A stretch of DNA of 64,000 nt from an uncultured Bacteroidales bacterium (GCA_944323445.1 CALUSM010000004.1:22202-86201); one strand, 5' to 3'. Positions 27,463-37,484 are shown, counted from the first letter of the stretch. Translations and numbers: made by a program. Notes: generated from the sequence alone by a model not told the origin.

Positions 27463-29124
27463 CTATAATCTTTTTATTCTTTGATAATTCATATCCTTTT
27501 CCCCCAAGCCCAGTTTCCGGCGAATCACACTTGCACGGTTGTGCTGTGAATGACTGCCATTATTTATCAGATTGCCTATTTCCTTACCGCGGAGTCCCAT
27601 GGCATAGAAACAGCAGTAACCTGCCTCCCATTCGGTGAGGCCTTGTTCTTTGAGATAGTTGACAAAATCAGGATGCGCTACTGAATAAGACATCATCGTT
27701 GACAGAATGAACTCTTCCTTGTCTTCCATAACCTCATTCAGCAATTTCCCAACATATTCCAGCAAATGACTCTCTGACTCCGACACTTTGGACGAAAGAA
27801 CATGCGTTATGGCCGTTTGCCTATTACTTACGGCTTTTCGCATTGCCTCTGTAATAGTCGACATTCTCTGCATCTTTTCCAATGTTGTTTTTTCGTTAAT
27901 CAATCTTTCATTTATGGATTCCAGATATTTCTGTCTTTTTTGCGCTTCGCTCTCTTTGATTTTTTGTGCTTTCAACTTTTGTTTCATAGTCATAAGCACT
28001 ACCACTAAAAATATAGTTACACTAGTAGATATTATTAGTACAATGATATTTCTATTCCGTATAATCTCAACATCCTTATTATATCTTTCCGCGAAAAATT
28101 TTGCTTCAGACTTTATTCTCATCATATCCTCGGCACCTGATATCCCAAGATACTCAGATATTGAATTATATGCCTCCGCATAATCTCCATACCTAGCTTT
28201 TATCAATGCAGCTAAAAGATGATACTGAGCTGATTTCTCATTCAGGATTTGTCAGACAATAGTGTTCCAATGCTTCTGTTGCCGAATCAACATCTCCTAA
28301 TCTAATATATGCATTAGTAACTATTCCCCACTCAACTTCATCTGAAGGAACTTCACGCAGATAGTTATTCAGCAGCACTTGCACTTCGTCCATGCCCGTC
28401 ATGGAATCATTTGCCTCTGACAATATCAATCTCTCTGAATAATAGCTACTCAAGTTACCTGTACTTAACGAATTTTTCAAATATTCTTTTTCTATTATCC
28501 CGAGAATACTGTCAGCTGAAAATAATTCTTTTGCATATTTGCCGCATGAGCGGCACTCAGCAATGCCTTTACATACAGTCCCGTACTCTGTGATTAACTG
28601 TAATATTCCGCCGACAGCAACGAATATCTGTACGCATTGTCAAAATCATATAAATCAAAATACAATGCCTTTATTGCCGAGTACAGCCTCCCCACAGCCT
28701 TATAGTCCACAGCCTCATCCGCATACCGCTCAGCACGCACATAACACTCCATCTCTTTTTCAGGGTCACCGGAGTTGCGGTAGATGCAGCCCAGGTAGTA
28801 CTGTGCCTTAAGTCTCTCATCCGCACTGCCGTGGCGGGAATAGTACCCGACTGCCGGGCGGATGATGCTGTCGGTGGTCATATCAATGTAATTTTTATCC
28901 AGAGCCTGTGAGTAGAGAAGGGCATGGCGGGCGATAGCCTCACGGCTCACCAGCCGGCTGCGCTGCATCGTGTCCAGAATGGCCAGCGCTGTCTCCGGAG
29001 AGTCTTCCATCACAGACTCAGCGGCATCCAGTTCTGACATTACCGCCGCATCATCCGCACATGATACGGCCAGTAACAGCAGAACAGCCGTGGAAAGTAA
29101 GGATAGTACCCGTCTCATGTCCAT
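27463..29124 (-). pseudogene. Broken paralogue of the TPR-HTH membrane regulator
   Basis: Three pieces align in order with the intact regulator at 24276-25961: a lipoprotein signal and TPR start (MDMRRVLSLLS..., VSCADD; 29124-28597), a middle piece, and the transmembrane-coiled-coil-HTH end (RNIIVLIISTSVTIFLVV; LTEWEAGYCCFYAMGLRGKEIGN). Lesions seen are an in-frame TAA at 28594-28596 after SAEYYS, after which the same frame continues KALLSAAHAANMQ; a one-base loss in the A run at 28519-28522; and a frameshift at about 28240-28247 next to NEKSAQYHLLAAL. At least one nonsense and two indel lesions make decay far likelier than base-calling error. The start codon comes 1 nt after the nptA-type gene's stop. 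Confidence 0.88.
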
Positions 29125-29125
29125 G

Positions 29126-30817
29126 CTAGTTGACCTCTACCAGTGCCTCCGACACATTGATGGCGAAGTCACCGACCCGCTCGCACTCGGAGACCAGGTC
29201 CATGTAGTAGACTCCGCGGAGGTAGCCGCTCTCCTCGGCCTCGATGTGACGGAGGTGTTCCTCCTTGAGATTGTCGCGGTACTCGTTGATATCGTGTTCG
29301 GCGTCCTGCGCGTTGGAAATGTTGATGATACGCTGGAAACCGGAGCGGAGATTGGCCGTCATGCAGTCCAGGGCGGTATCCACCAGATCCAGCATGTGGT
29401 TGATCTTCTTGACCGCACTTTCGTCAAACTTCTGACCGTGCAGGTTCTTGCGCTGGAGGATACGTCCGATATTGAAGCCCGAGTCACCGATGCTCTCCAG
29501 CTCCGAGATGATCTTGTACATCGCGTGCATCCTGTTGGTACCGTCCTGACTGAGCTCGCCCTCTCCTATATTGCTGAGGTATTTGGCTATCTCGAACTCT
29601 ATCCGGTCAGTGATCTGCTCGTAGTGCTCGAGTTTCTTGAAAAGCTCGTCGAAGCGGTTCTCATTGTCCGCCTCGTTGACAGCCTGACGGGCGTATGCAT
29701 ACTGCCTCTTGACTATCTCGGAGAAATGCACCACTTCCTGCTCCGCCTGCTCGAGCGACAGCTCCGCGGTACTCATCATTCCGCCCTGGATGTACCTAAG
29801 ACGGAAGACCTCCTCCTCGTCCCTGCGGCCCTTGATGATCCAGGTGACCAGCTTGACTATCTGCGGGGTAAACCATATCAGGATGCAGGTATTGGTGATG
29901 TTGAACAGGGTATGGACGGTCGATATGGCATAAAGAAGGGAGGCAGAGGACGTAAAGGGGTCCTCGCCGCCCAGACCGACCACTATCTTGGCTACAAGCC
30001 ACAGGAAGGGCTTGTAGAGGGCAAGTACCCAGATGACGCCGAAGACATTGAATACTGTGTGGGCAAGGGCGGCACGCTTGGCGGAGATATTTCCCACGGA
30101 GGCGGCTATGTTGGCGGTGATGGTGGTTCCGATATTCTCGCCGAGTACCATGGCCGCGGCTATCTCGAAGGGTATCCAGCCCTGGCTGGCCATCACCAGT
30201 GTCAGGGCCACGGTGGCGCTGGAGGACTGAAGGATGATGGTAAGGACGGTACCGACGAGTACGAATATCAGGATCGAGAAGAATCCCCAGTCGGTCCACC
30301 GCTGGATAAATGCCAGGGCCTCAGGGTTGGCGCCCAAGTCGGGAACGGAGTTCTTGAGGTAGGTCAGGCCCAGGAAAAGGAGGGCAAAGCCTATGATCAT
30401 CTCTCCTATACTCTTGCGCTTCTGGGACTTGAACATCATGAATACAAATCCGAGGCCTACCAGCGGGATGGAGAGCATCGAGATATCTGCCGTGAATCCC
30501 AGCAGGGATATGAGCCAGGAGGTGACAGTAGTTCCGATATTGGCTCCCATAATCACGCCTACGGCCTGGGTCAGACTCAGCAGTCCCGCATTGACGAAAC
30601 TGACTATCATCACCGTAGTAGCACTTGAGGATTGGATAATGGCAGTAATGAGGGTTCCGGTCAGAACCCGGGTGAAAGAGTTTGCGGTCATGGCCGAGAG
30701 AATGGACCTCAGTCTGTTTCCGGCCACTTTCTGAAGACCCTCGCTCATGAGGGTCATGCCGTAGAGAAAAAGGCCCAGAGCTCCCAGGAGCGTCAATATC
30801 TGGAATGCAGCATTCAT
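29126..30817 (-). CDS. Na/Pi cotransporter family protein with PhoU-like C-terminal domain
   Basis: A 563-aa inner-membrane protein. The N-terminal 310 residues carry two PNaS-type repeats, each with a QSSSATT or QSSSATV motif and a GANIGTT or GENIGTT motif, which form the sodium/phosphate path. After the last membrane segment the C-terminal 210 residues are helical and PhoU-like. The overall design matches YjbB/NptA-type phosphate transporters of bacteria; direction of transport and true ion are not certain. Its promoter (TATATTTG at 30846-30853 on the minus strand) abuts that of the divergent gene. Confidence 0.92.
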   Translation of the reverse strand: MNAAFQILTLLGALGLFLYGMTLMSEGLQKVAGNRLRSILSAMTANSFTRVLTGTLITAIIQSSSATTVMIVSFVNAGLLSLTQAVGVIMGANIGTTVTSWLISLLGFTADISMLSIPLVGLGFVFMMFKSQKRKSIGEMIIGFALLFLGLTYLKNSVPDLGANPEALAFIQRWTDWGFFSILIFVLVGTVLTIILQSSSATVALTLVMASQGWIPFEIAAAMVLGENIGTTITANIAASVGNISAKRAALAHTVFNVFGVIWVLALYKPFLWLVAKIVVGLGGEDPFTSSASLLYAISTVHTLFNITNTCILIWFTPQIVKLVTWIIKGRRDEEEVFRLRYIQGGMMSTAELSLEQAEQEVVHFSEIVKRQYAYARQAVNEADNENRFDELFKKLEHYEQITDRIEFEIAKYLSNIGEGELSQDGTNRMHAMYKIISELESIGDSGFNIGRILQRKNLHGQKFDESAVKKINHMLDLVDTALDCMTANLRSGFQRIINISNAQDAEHDINEYRDNLKEEHLRHIEAEESGYLRGVYYMDLVSECERVGDFAINVSEALVEVN

Positions 30818-30845
30818 AAGTGCAAGTCATTTCTTCAAATTCCTG

Positions 30846-30863
30846 CAAATATAACTATCTTTG
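30846..30863. promoter_or_regulatory. Abutting divergent promoters
   Basis: TATATTTG on the minus strand (30846-30853) serves the Na/Pi gene and TATCTTTG on the plus strand (30856-30863) serves the metallopeptidase-like gene. Only 2 nt separate the two boxes. The plus-strand box ends 4 nt before its ATG, a near-leaderless layout. Confidence 0.65.
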
Positions 30864-30867
30864 CGCC

Positions 30868-33855
30868 ATGTTGCACTTGACCAGACCTATTTTAGCAGCC
30901 ATTCTGCTGACACTGCTTACGGCCACAGGACTTTACGGCCAATACTACACTTTGGGCAATGATCCAGGCAGGGCCCGATGGCGTACCATCACATCAGAAC
31001 ATTACAGACTCATATACCCGGAAGAGACAGACTCGATAGCCAGGCTGTACCTCTACACACTGGAAAAGGTAAGACCGGCCGTGATGTCGCAGCTCAACAT
31101 AGACCCGCGGCCGATACCGGTAATCCTCCATCCCTACATAACCACCAGCAACGGAGTGGTCACCTGGGCCCCGAAACGCATGGAGCTGTTCACCTCCCCG
31201 GACCCGTACAGCAGCAACCCCGACCACTGGATGACGCATCTGTCCATCCATGAGTCCAGGCATGTGGGGCAGGTGGAGCACTTCACCAAGGGCATCTACA
31301 ACGTATTCTACTACCTCCTTGGAGAACAGGTCACGGGTATCGGCCTGGGTCTTTTCGCCAACAAGTACGCGATGGAGGGCGACGCTGTGATAACCGAAAC
31401 GCAGCTCACAGGCGGGGGACGCGGACGCAATGCCGACTTTACAAAGTACATCAGGGCGATGTACATCAACGGAGAATTCCGCAACTGGGACCGCATGCTG
31501 TTCGGCTCCTTCCGCCACTACACCCCCAACGAATACGTCTTCGGCTACGTCCTGGGCAGCTACTCACGGTATCAGTCGGGGCTGGCCGACTATGCCGGAC
31601 AGTACTTCAGGGCACCTGTCAAAAGATGGTACGATCTTCCGCTGCTCCTGGATCCGAGCCTGGACATTCTTGGAGAGGGTAAGCTGAAGTCATTCAAACG
31701 TTCCCAGCGGTTCTTCGGCCAGATGTGGCGCTACGACTATCTCTCGCGCGGGAAATTCACCAGCTCCGACAGCCTGACACGCAAACCGGAACGGCTGTAC
31801 ACTGAATACACCAACCCTATACCGGTATCCGACCCGGAGTCTCCCTGGTACCGCACCGTCATAGCTGTGAGAAAAGGAATGGAGATATCCCCTGAGCTTG
31901 TCTGCATAGACAGCACAGGACACACGGCCCATATCCGGCCCTTCCCGAACACCTCTTCACGGCTGACTTACGACGGCAGCCACCACATATATTGGACAGA
32001 ACCCGTCTCCAACGAGGCGTCCAACCTTGAGGACTTCTCCGTAGTCATGGATCTGGACCTGCGCACAGGACGCGTAAGTTCCAAGAAAAGAAGGACCAAA
32101 TACTTCAACCCCGCTCCTTCCGCCACAGGCGACACCCTGGCAGTAGCCGAATACCCCGTAGAAGGGGGCACATGGCTGACACTGCTCACCGCAGAGAACG
32201 GTGACATCCTGAAAAGGATCAAGGCTCCCTGCAATGGCCAGATCCGCGAATCCGTATTTTATGGCAATGACATCTACTGCTCAGTGATCCAGCCGGACGG
32301 AATAGGAATCTACCGCCTCTCCGAAGACAGATGGACTGAGATCACAGCGCCTCAGGCCCAGAGCATATCGGGTCTCAAACGACACGGAGACAGCCTGTAT
32401 TTCTCCAGTGACCTGAACGGCGTCCTCAACATCTATGTCTACAGTCTGGCTGACCGCACCCTGACCAGGGTGACCAACTCCGAATACGGTGCCGACTACC
32501 CTTTCTTCGACCCTGCAAGTGAAAAACTGTACTACAGCGAGTACAGCCTCGGAGGATACCGCCCAGTAAGATCTGGCCCGGAGCAGCTCATACACGACAG
32601 CGCCGATTTCTCCAAACCGTACACACACCCCTTGGCCGAGTTCCTCACACACCAGACTGAAGCCTCCTTCACGCCCTCCCCGGCAGACTCCGCGGACAGG
32701 GGCATCCTGGACCCCGCGGAATACCCGTCAAAACGCTATTCCAAGTTCCTGCACGCATTCAACATCCACTCGTGGTTCCCGATATACGTCAACATGGACC
32801 GCCTGCTGTCCTTCACTTTCGAGAATTTCACCCAGACCGCCACTCTGGGAGCCACCCTCCTGTCCCAGAACCGCCTGGGGAACATCACTTCCAGCCTCAG
32901 CTACGGATACATGAGGGACGCTTTCTCCGGGAAATACTTCCACTCCGGACATTTCTCGATGGACGCCAACGTATACGGCAATTTCGCGGTCGAACTGAGC
33001 CTCGACGTCAACGAGCGGAACGCCCAGGACAACGCCTACGACAACACTCTCGGATTCCAGACGGTCAAGGAAAGGCTCAAGACCCCGCACCTGAGCGCCC
33101 AGGCCACGGTCTACTATCCCGTCAGCTTCAACAGCCGCGGGTGGTTCAGAAGCCTGACGCCCTATGTCTCATGGACATTCTCCAACGACAGGTTCTATTC
33201 CTACACCTATGATTTCACCCAGAGCGGAATCCAGACAGTGGAAGGCACCCCCATCATGCGGCATCTGATGCAGTACGGCATCTCATACTCCCAGTCCCTG
33301 GCCCAGGCAACTTCCCAGATATATCCCAGATGGGGCTTCGGCATCTCCCTGCAGGGCGCCTCGTCGGTCGGAGCACGCCAATATTTCGGCCACGTAGCGA
33401 AAGCCAGCGGCTACTTATACATGCCCGGCATCACCAGGCAGCAGGGTCTCAGAATAGGTTTCCTGGCCCAGAAACAGTTTGTGGACGGCAAGATGTTCCT
33501 CAGTTCCCTGACCACCATGCCCCGCGGATACACCGGATACTGTTTCGACGAGGACTACGGCAGCGTCTCGCTGGACTACGCCATTCCGATATACCTGGGA
33601 GACATCAGCCTCGGCCCCGTCATCTATCTCAAAAGGCTGCAGGTCATCCCCTACGGAGACTACGCCGTGGGCATAAGCCACAACAGCCGGATAAAGAGCC
33701 GGTACTACTCCTACGGTGCCGACATCAAGCTGGACTTCATAGTGCTGCGCCTCAACTTCCCGCTCAGCGTGGGCATGCGGTACGCCCGCACCGGTCCCCA
33801 GCAAGGCATGTCACAGAACTACTTCGGCCTGCTCTTCGACGTATCTTTCTTCTAG
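30868..33855 (+). CDS. Large envelope protein with HExxH motif, beta-propeller-like middle and outer-membrane-like C-terminus
   Basis: A 995-aa protein with a signal peptide (cut near TATGLYGQ). Residues 128-132 read HESRH, an HExxH zinc motif, with a downstream Glu in YAMEGDA (E170), which fits a gluzincin-like peptidase. Residues about 330-650 have repeated strand patterns of a TolB/DPP-IV-like propeller (SGLKRHGDSLYFSSDLNG; RVTNSEYGADYPFFD). The last 300 residues alternate in a barrel-like way and end in FGLLFDVSFF. I know similar proteins only as conserved Bacteroidetes hypotheticals. The start ATG at 30868 is chosen from the promoter position. Its stop overlaps the stop of uvrC by 3 nt. 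Confidence 0.7.
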   Translation: MLHLTRPILAAILLTLLTATGLYGQYYTLGNDPGRARWRTITSEHYRLIYPEETDSIARLYLYTLEKVRPAVMSQLNIDPRPIPVILHPYITTSNGVVTWAPKRMELFTSPDPYSSNPDHWMTHLSIHESRHVGQVEHFTKGIYNVFYYLLGEQVTGIGLGLFANKYAMEGDAVITETQLTGGGRGRNADFTKYIRAMYINGEFRNWDRMLFGSFRHYTPNEYVFGYVLGSYSRYQSGLADYAGQYFRAPVKRWYDLPLLLDPSLDILGEGKLKSFKRSQRFFGQMWRYDYLSRGKFTSSDSLTRKPERLYTEYTNPIPVSDPESPWYRTVIAVRKGMEISPELVCIDSTGHTAHIRPFPNTSSRLTYDGSHHIYWTEPVSNEASNLEDFSVVMDLDLRTGRVSSKKRRTKYFNPAPSATGDTLAVAEYPVEGGTWLTLLTAENGDILKRIKAPCNGQIRESVFYGNDIYCSVIQPDGIGIYRLSEDRWTEITAPQAQSISGLKRHGDSLYFSSDLNGVLNIYVYSLADRTLTRVTNSEYGADYPFFDPASEKLYYSEYSLGGYRPVRSGPEQLIHDSADFSKPYTHPLAEFLTHQTEASFTPSPADSADRGILDPAEYPSKRYSKFLHAFNIHSWFPIYVNMDRLLSFTFENFTQTATLGATLLSQNRLGNITSSLSYGYMRDAFSGKYFHSGHFSMDANVYGNFAVELSLDVNERNAQDNAYDNTLGFQTVKERLKTPHLSAQATVYYPVSFNSRGWFRSLTPYVSWTFSNDRFYSYTYDFTQSGIQTVEGTPIMRHLMQYGISYSQSLAQATSQIYPRWGFGISLQGASSVGARQYFGHVAKASGYLYMPGITRQQGLRIGFLAQKQFVDGKMFLSSLTTMPRGYTGYCFDEDYGSVSLDYAIPIYLGDISLGPVIYLKRLQVIPYGDYAVGISHNSRIKSRYYSYGADIKLDFIVLRLNFPLSVGMRYARTGPQQGMSQNYFGLLFDVSFF

Positions 33856-35684
33856 GATTTGTCCAGGGCGAACCACTCGAAAAGAGCGTCAGCGGCCCGG
33901 CGGCCGATGACATTGACAACCTCGCGGTAAGGAGCTTTCTTGATTCCGGATACGGTCCTGTATTTGGTCACCAGCTTCTCGCGGCTGACGGCCCCCACCC
34001 CCGGTATACCGTCCAGCTCCGAGACCAGGGACGACGCGCTGCGCCTGTTGCGGTGATGGGTGATGCCGAAACGGTGGGCCTCGTCGCGGATGTGCATGAG
34101 CACTTTCAGGGAGGTAGAGTTGCGGTCGATAAAATGCGGATACGGATCTCCCGGCACGATTATCTCCTCCAGACGTTTGGCCAGACCGATAAGTTTCACC
34201 CGTCCTATGAGTCCTATCTCATCCAGAGCCTCGTACGCGGCATTGACCTGTCCCCTGCCGCCGTCTATCACAATCAGCTGCGGAAGTTCCTGTCCCTCAG
34301 CCAGCAGGCGGGTATAGCGTCGGTTGACCACCTCTTTCATGGACGCGAAGTCATCGGCTCCGACCACGGTCTTGATATTGAAATGACGGTAGTCCTTTTT
34401 CGACGGACTCCCGTCCCGGAAGACCACGCATGAGGCCACCGGATTGGTGCCCTGTATGTTGGAGTTGTCAAAACACTCGATATGCACCGGCGGGACATCC
34501 ATACCCAGGTCCTTGCGCAGATTCTCCACGATACGGGCCGAATGCTCCTCCGGATTGACGAACTCCTCGTGCTTGAGCCGCTCGAACTTGATAGCGGCAG
34601 CATTCTTCCTGCCCAGTTCCAGAAGAGCCCGGCGGTCTCCTTTCTCCGGCACGGTGAAAGTCACCTCCGGCAGGGCCTCGGGCATATCCGGCAGGAAAGG
34701 CACCACTAACTCCGAAGGCCTCTCTCCCGAGTCCTCGTACTGCTTCAGTTTCTCATAGATACCGGAGATGAACGAGCCCAGCACCGACGCCTCGTCTTCC
34801 TCAATGCGCATCTTTATCTCCATATTCATGGACTGGATGATGCCTCCGTCGTGCACTCTCAGGAAGCTGCCGAAGGCCTCCGTGCCCTCGAAAATGATGT
34901 AGAATACATCGACATTAATACCTTTTGCATTGACAATAAGCGACTTGGCATAATGCTTTTCCAGCAGCTCCATCTTCTCCTTCCACACCTGGGCCTCCTC
35001 AAAGCGCAGCTGTCCTGCGCACTCCTTCATCCTCCGCTCGAAATCCTTGATAAGGGACCAGGAATTGCCTTTGAGTATCTGCGTGATGGCATCTATCTGC
35101 GTACCGTACTCCTGAGCAGATATCTTCCCGACGCATGGCCCGGCGCACCTGCCCAAGTGGTAGTCCAGACAGACCTTGAACCTTCCCTTGGCTATGCCTT
35201 CGTCTGTCAGCATAAGCTTGCAGGTCCTCAAGCGGTAAAGGGAGTTGATCAGCGACAGCAGGTTGTGGGCGTGCATCGCTGAGCTGTAGGGTCCGAAATA
35301 TTTCGAGCCGTCACGCACGAAACGGCGGGTCACGGTCACCCTCGGGAAAGGCTCGCTGCGCAGGCATATCCACGGATAGGTCTTGCCGTCCTTGAGCAGG
35401 ATGTTGTAACGCGGCTGATACTGCTTGATAAGATTGTTCTCCAGCAGGAATGCGTCCGCCTCCGATCCGACCACGGTATGCTGAATGTCAGCTATCCTGG
35501 ACACCATCACCTGAGTCTTGCGGTTCAGACCGTTGGGACGGAAATACTGGGACACGCGGTTCTTCAGGTCCTTGGCCTTCCCGACATAGATAACAGTGCC
35601 TTCTGAGTCCAGAAAACGGTATACACCCGGACTGTGGGGCAGCATTTTCAAAATAATGCCTATATTTGCAGGATGTTTTGACAT
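33852..35684 (-). CDS. uvrC: Excinuclease ABC subunit C
   Basis: A 610-aa nucleotide-excision-repair endonuclease that makes both incisions with UvrB. The N-terminal GIY-YIG domain is clear (SPGVYRFLDSEGTVIYVGKAKDLKNRV), followed by a CxxxC-type segment, the UVR coil (ERRMKECAGQLRFEEAQVWKEKM), the RNase H-like C-terminal nuclease (ECFDNSNIQGTNPVAS; VIDGGRGQVNAA) and a helix-hairpin-helix end (GIPGVGAVSREKL). I prefer the ATG at 35684 to an upstream GTG. Its -7 box TAACTTTG (35710-35717) lies inside the divergent lipid-synthase gene. Confidence 0.97.
   Translation of the reverse strand: MSKHPANIGIILKMLPHSPGVYRFLDSEGTVIYVGKAKDLKNRVSQYFRPNGLNRKTQVMVSRIADIQHTVVGSEADAFLLENNLIKQYQPRYNILLKDGKTYPWICLRSEPFPRVTVTRRFVRDGSKYFGPYSSAMHAHNLLSLINSLYRLRTCKLMLTDEGIAKGRFKVCLDYHLGRCAGPCVGKISAQEYGTQIDAITQILKGNSWSLIKDFERRMKECAGQLRFEEAQVWKEKMELLEKHYAKSLIVNAKGINVDVFYIIFEGTEAFGSFLRVHDGGIIQSMNMEIKMRIEEDEASVLGSFISGIYEKLKQYEDSGERPSELVVPFLPDMPEALPEVTFTVPEKGDRRALLELGRKNAAAIKFERLKHEEFVNPEEHSARIVENLRKDLGMDVPPVHIECFDNSNIQGTNPVASCVVFRDGSPSKKDYRHFNIKTVVGADDFASMKEVVNRRYTRLLAEGQELPQLIVIDGGRGQVNAAYEALDEIGLIGRVKLIGLAKRLEEIIVPGDPYPHFIDRNSTSLKVLMHIRDEAHRFGITHHRNRRSASSLVSELDGIPGVGAVSREKLVTKYRTVSGIKKAPYREVVNVIGRRAADALFEWFALDKS
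35661..35668 (+). promoter_or_regulatory. -7 box of the OlsF-like gene, inside uvrC
   Basis: TATATTTG on the plus strand lies about 20 nt before the ATG at 35688 and is within the first ten codons of uvrC on the other strand. Confidence 0.6.
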
Positions 35685-35687
35685 GGT

Positions 35688-37484
35688 ATGGATACTCACA
35701 ACTCCGGCACAAAGTTAATCAATAAATCGGATATCCGGAAGGCCCTCAACCTCAAAGGGCCGCTGGGTTCCCTGGCCGCATCCTGCGTCATGTCCCTGCT
35801 CGGACTCAACTGCATCAACCGCCTCTATCCCCAGTTCTGCGCCTGGCGCGGCCGGGAATTCACCAAAGAGGCCATGAAGACTTTCCGCATCTCAACAGAC
35901 ATCCTCCCGGAGGAGCTCGGATACATCCCCAGGAAAGGACCTTTCATCGTTGTGTCCAACCATCCGTTCGGAGGCTGGGACGGCATTGTCCTGTACAATA
36001 CGGTGGCTGCCGTCCGTCCCGAATTCAAGATTCTGACCAATTTCATACTCTCCCACATACCCAATCTGCGCGACAGTTTCCTGGCAGTAAATCCGTTCTC
36101 GGACCACAAGCAGTTCAGGAGCAGCCTCCCCGGACTGAAAGCCGCAATGGAGGCCATAGAGAAAGGAGGCTGTGTCGGCATATTCCCGGCCGGAGAAGTC
36201 TCGACCTACTACAAAGGGCACCGGTATCCGGCGGACAAGGACTGGACCCACACCGTCATGAAGCTGGTGAGCACATGCAGCGTACCGGTACTGCCGGTCT
36301 ATTTCGACGGCAGCAATTCCCGCATGTTCCACCTCCTGGGCCGCATTCACCCCATGCTGCGCACTGCCAGCCTCCCCCGCGAGCTCATCCGCCGCAGCGG
36401 CAGTACGGTCACCATGCGCATAGGACGCCCTGTCCCCGCAGGAGAGATAGCCCGCTGCAGCGGCCCCCGGGAACTGGGACAGATGCTGCGCAACCGCGTC
36501 TACGCGATGGAAGCCAATATCTCCAGGAACCTGCCCCGCAACCAGACTGCCGACGGACAGGCTCCGCTGATGCCGCCCGTTCCCTCCGACGTGCTGCGCA
36601 AGGAGATGGAGGCCCTCACCCCGCTGTTCGAGGCATCCAAATACCAGTGCTTCCTGGCCGACACCGGGCAGATTCCCGCGATGATGCAGGAGATAGGACG
36701 CCGCAGGGAGGAGTCTTTCCGCCAGGTGGGCGAGGGCACCGGTGCACCTATAGACACAGACTCATTCGACGTATACTACAAACACCTTATCCTATGGGAC
36801 AAGGAGGCCAGCCAGCTGGCAGGAGCCTACCGCCTGGGCATGGGACGCGGGATATATGAGAAATACGGAGTAAAGGGCTTCTACACGCACACGCTATTCC
36901 GCTACTCGGACGAATTCAAGGCACTGCTGCCTGAGTGCATCGAGCTGGGACGGTCATTCCTGTCGGTAGAGTACAAGAAAGAGGCCCTGCCGCTGATGCT
37001 GCTGATCAAAGGCCTGTTCTACACCGTGCTCAGGCACAAGGACTGCAAATACCTGTTCGGCCCGGCCAGCATCACCAGCTGGATGCCTCCGTTCTACAGG
37101 AGCCTCCTGATATACGGTCTCCAGAAATTCACGGACGGTCCGCACAAGGACATGGTGACGCCGCGGACACCCTTCAGATATGACTTCCTGCGGGTGGATC
37201 CCGACCTGCTCCTGGAGGGCAGGACAGCCAGTCCGGACGCATTCGACAAGTTCATCCAGCGTCTGAGCGACGGATGCTACCGCATCCCTACCCTCATCAA
37301 GAAGTACGTCAGGCTAAAAGCCGAGATTCTGGCCTTCAACGTGGACCGCGCGTTCAATTACTGCGTGGACGGAATGATCTTCCTGGACATGGCAGGTGTG
37401 CCCCGCAGCGAGATAGAGATGCTGACCAAGGGCAGCGACGACCCCGAAGGCCTCATAGAAAAGTTCTACGGCACCGGATCATAG
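35688..37484 (+). CDS. Bifunctional amino-acid lipid synthase: PlsC-like O-acyltransferase fused to GNAT-like N-acyltransferase (OlsF type)
   Basis: A 598-aa fusion. The N-terminal half (about 60-290) is an LPLAT domain with NHPFGGWDG (His92, Asp98; spacing one longer than the common HX4D) and FPAGEVST. The C-terminal half (about 320-560) is an OlsB/GlsB-like N-acyltransferase domain ([33 protein letters not shown]). In OlsF-type enzymes the C-terminal part adds a 3-hydroxy fatty acid to the amino group of ornithine or glycine and the N-terminal part adds the second acyl chain. Bacteroides has the two activities as GlsB and GlsA; here they are joined. Product (glycine or ornithine lipid) is not decided by sequence. 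Confidence 0.85.
   Translation: MDTHNSGTKLINKSDIRKALNLKGPLGSLAASCVMSLLGLNCINRLYPQFCAWRGREFTKEAMKTFRISTDILPEELGYIPRKGPFIVVSNHPFGGWDGIVLYNTVAAVRPEFKILTNFILSHIPNLRDSFLAVNPFSDHKQFRSSLPGLKAAMEAIEKGGCVGIFPAGEVSTYYKGHRYPADKDWTHTVMKLVSTCSVPVLPVYFDGSNSRMFHLLGRIHPMLRTASLPRELIRRSGSTVTMRIGRPVPAGEIARCSGPRELGQMLRNRVYAMEANISRNLPRNQTADGQAPLMPPVPSDVLRKEMEALTPLFEASKYQCFLADTGQIPAMMQEIGRRREESFRQVGEGTGAPIDTDSFDVYYKHLILWDKEASQLAGAYRLGMGRGIYEKYGVKGFYTHTLFRYSDEFKALLPECIELGRSFLSVEYKKEALPLMLLIKGLFYTVLRHKDCKYLFGPASITSWMPPFYRSLLIYGLQKFTDGPHKDMVTPRTPFRYDFLRVDPDLLLEGRTASPDAFDKFIQRLSDGCYRIPTLIKKYVRLKAEILAFNVDRAFNYCVDGMIFLDMAGVPRSEIEMLTKGSDDPEGLIEKFYGTGS
35710..35717 (-). promoter_or_regulatory. -7 box of uvrC, inside the OlsF-like gene
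   Basis: TAACTTTG on the minus strand lies about 25 nt before the uvrC ATG at 35684 and within codons 8-10 of the divergent gene. Confidence 0.55.

Noticed and set aside
28970..30628. Long open frame opposite the Na/Pi cotransporter gene
   Set aside because: Antisense shadow; the real gene has clear motifs on the other strand.
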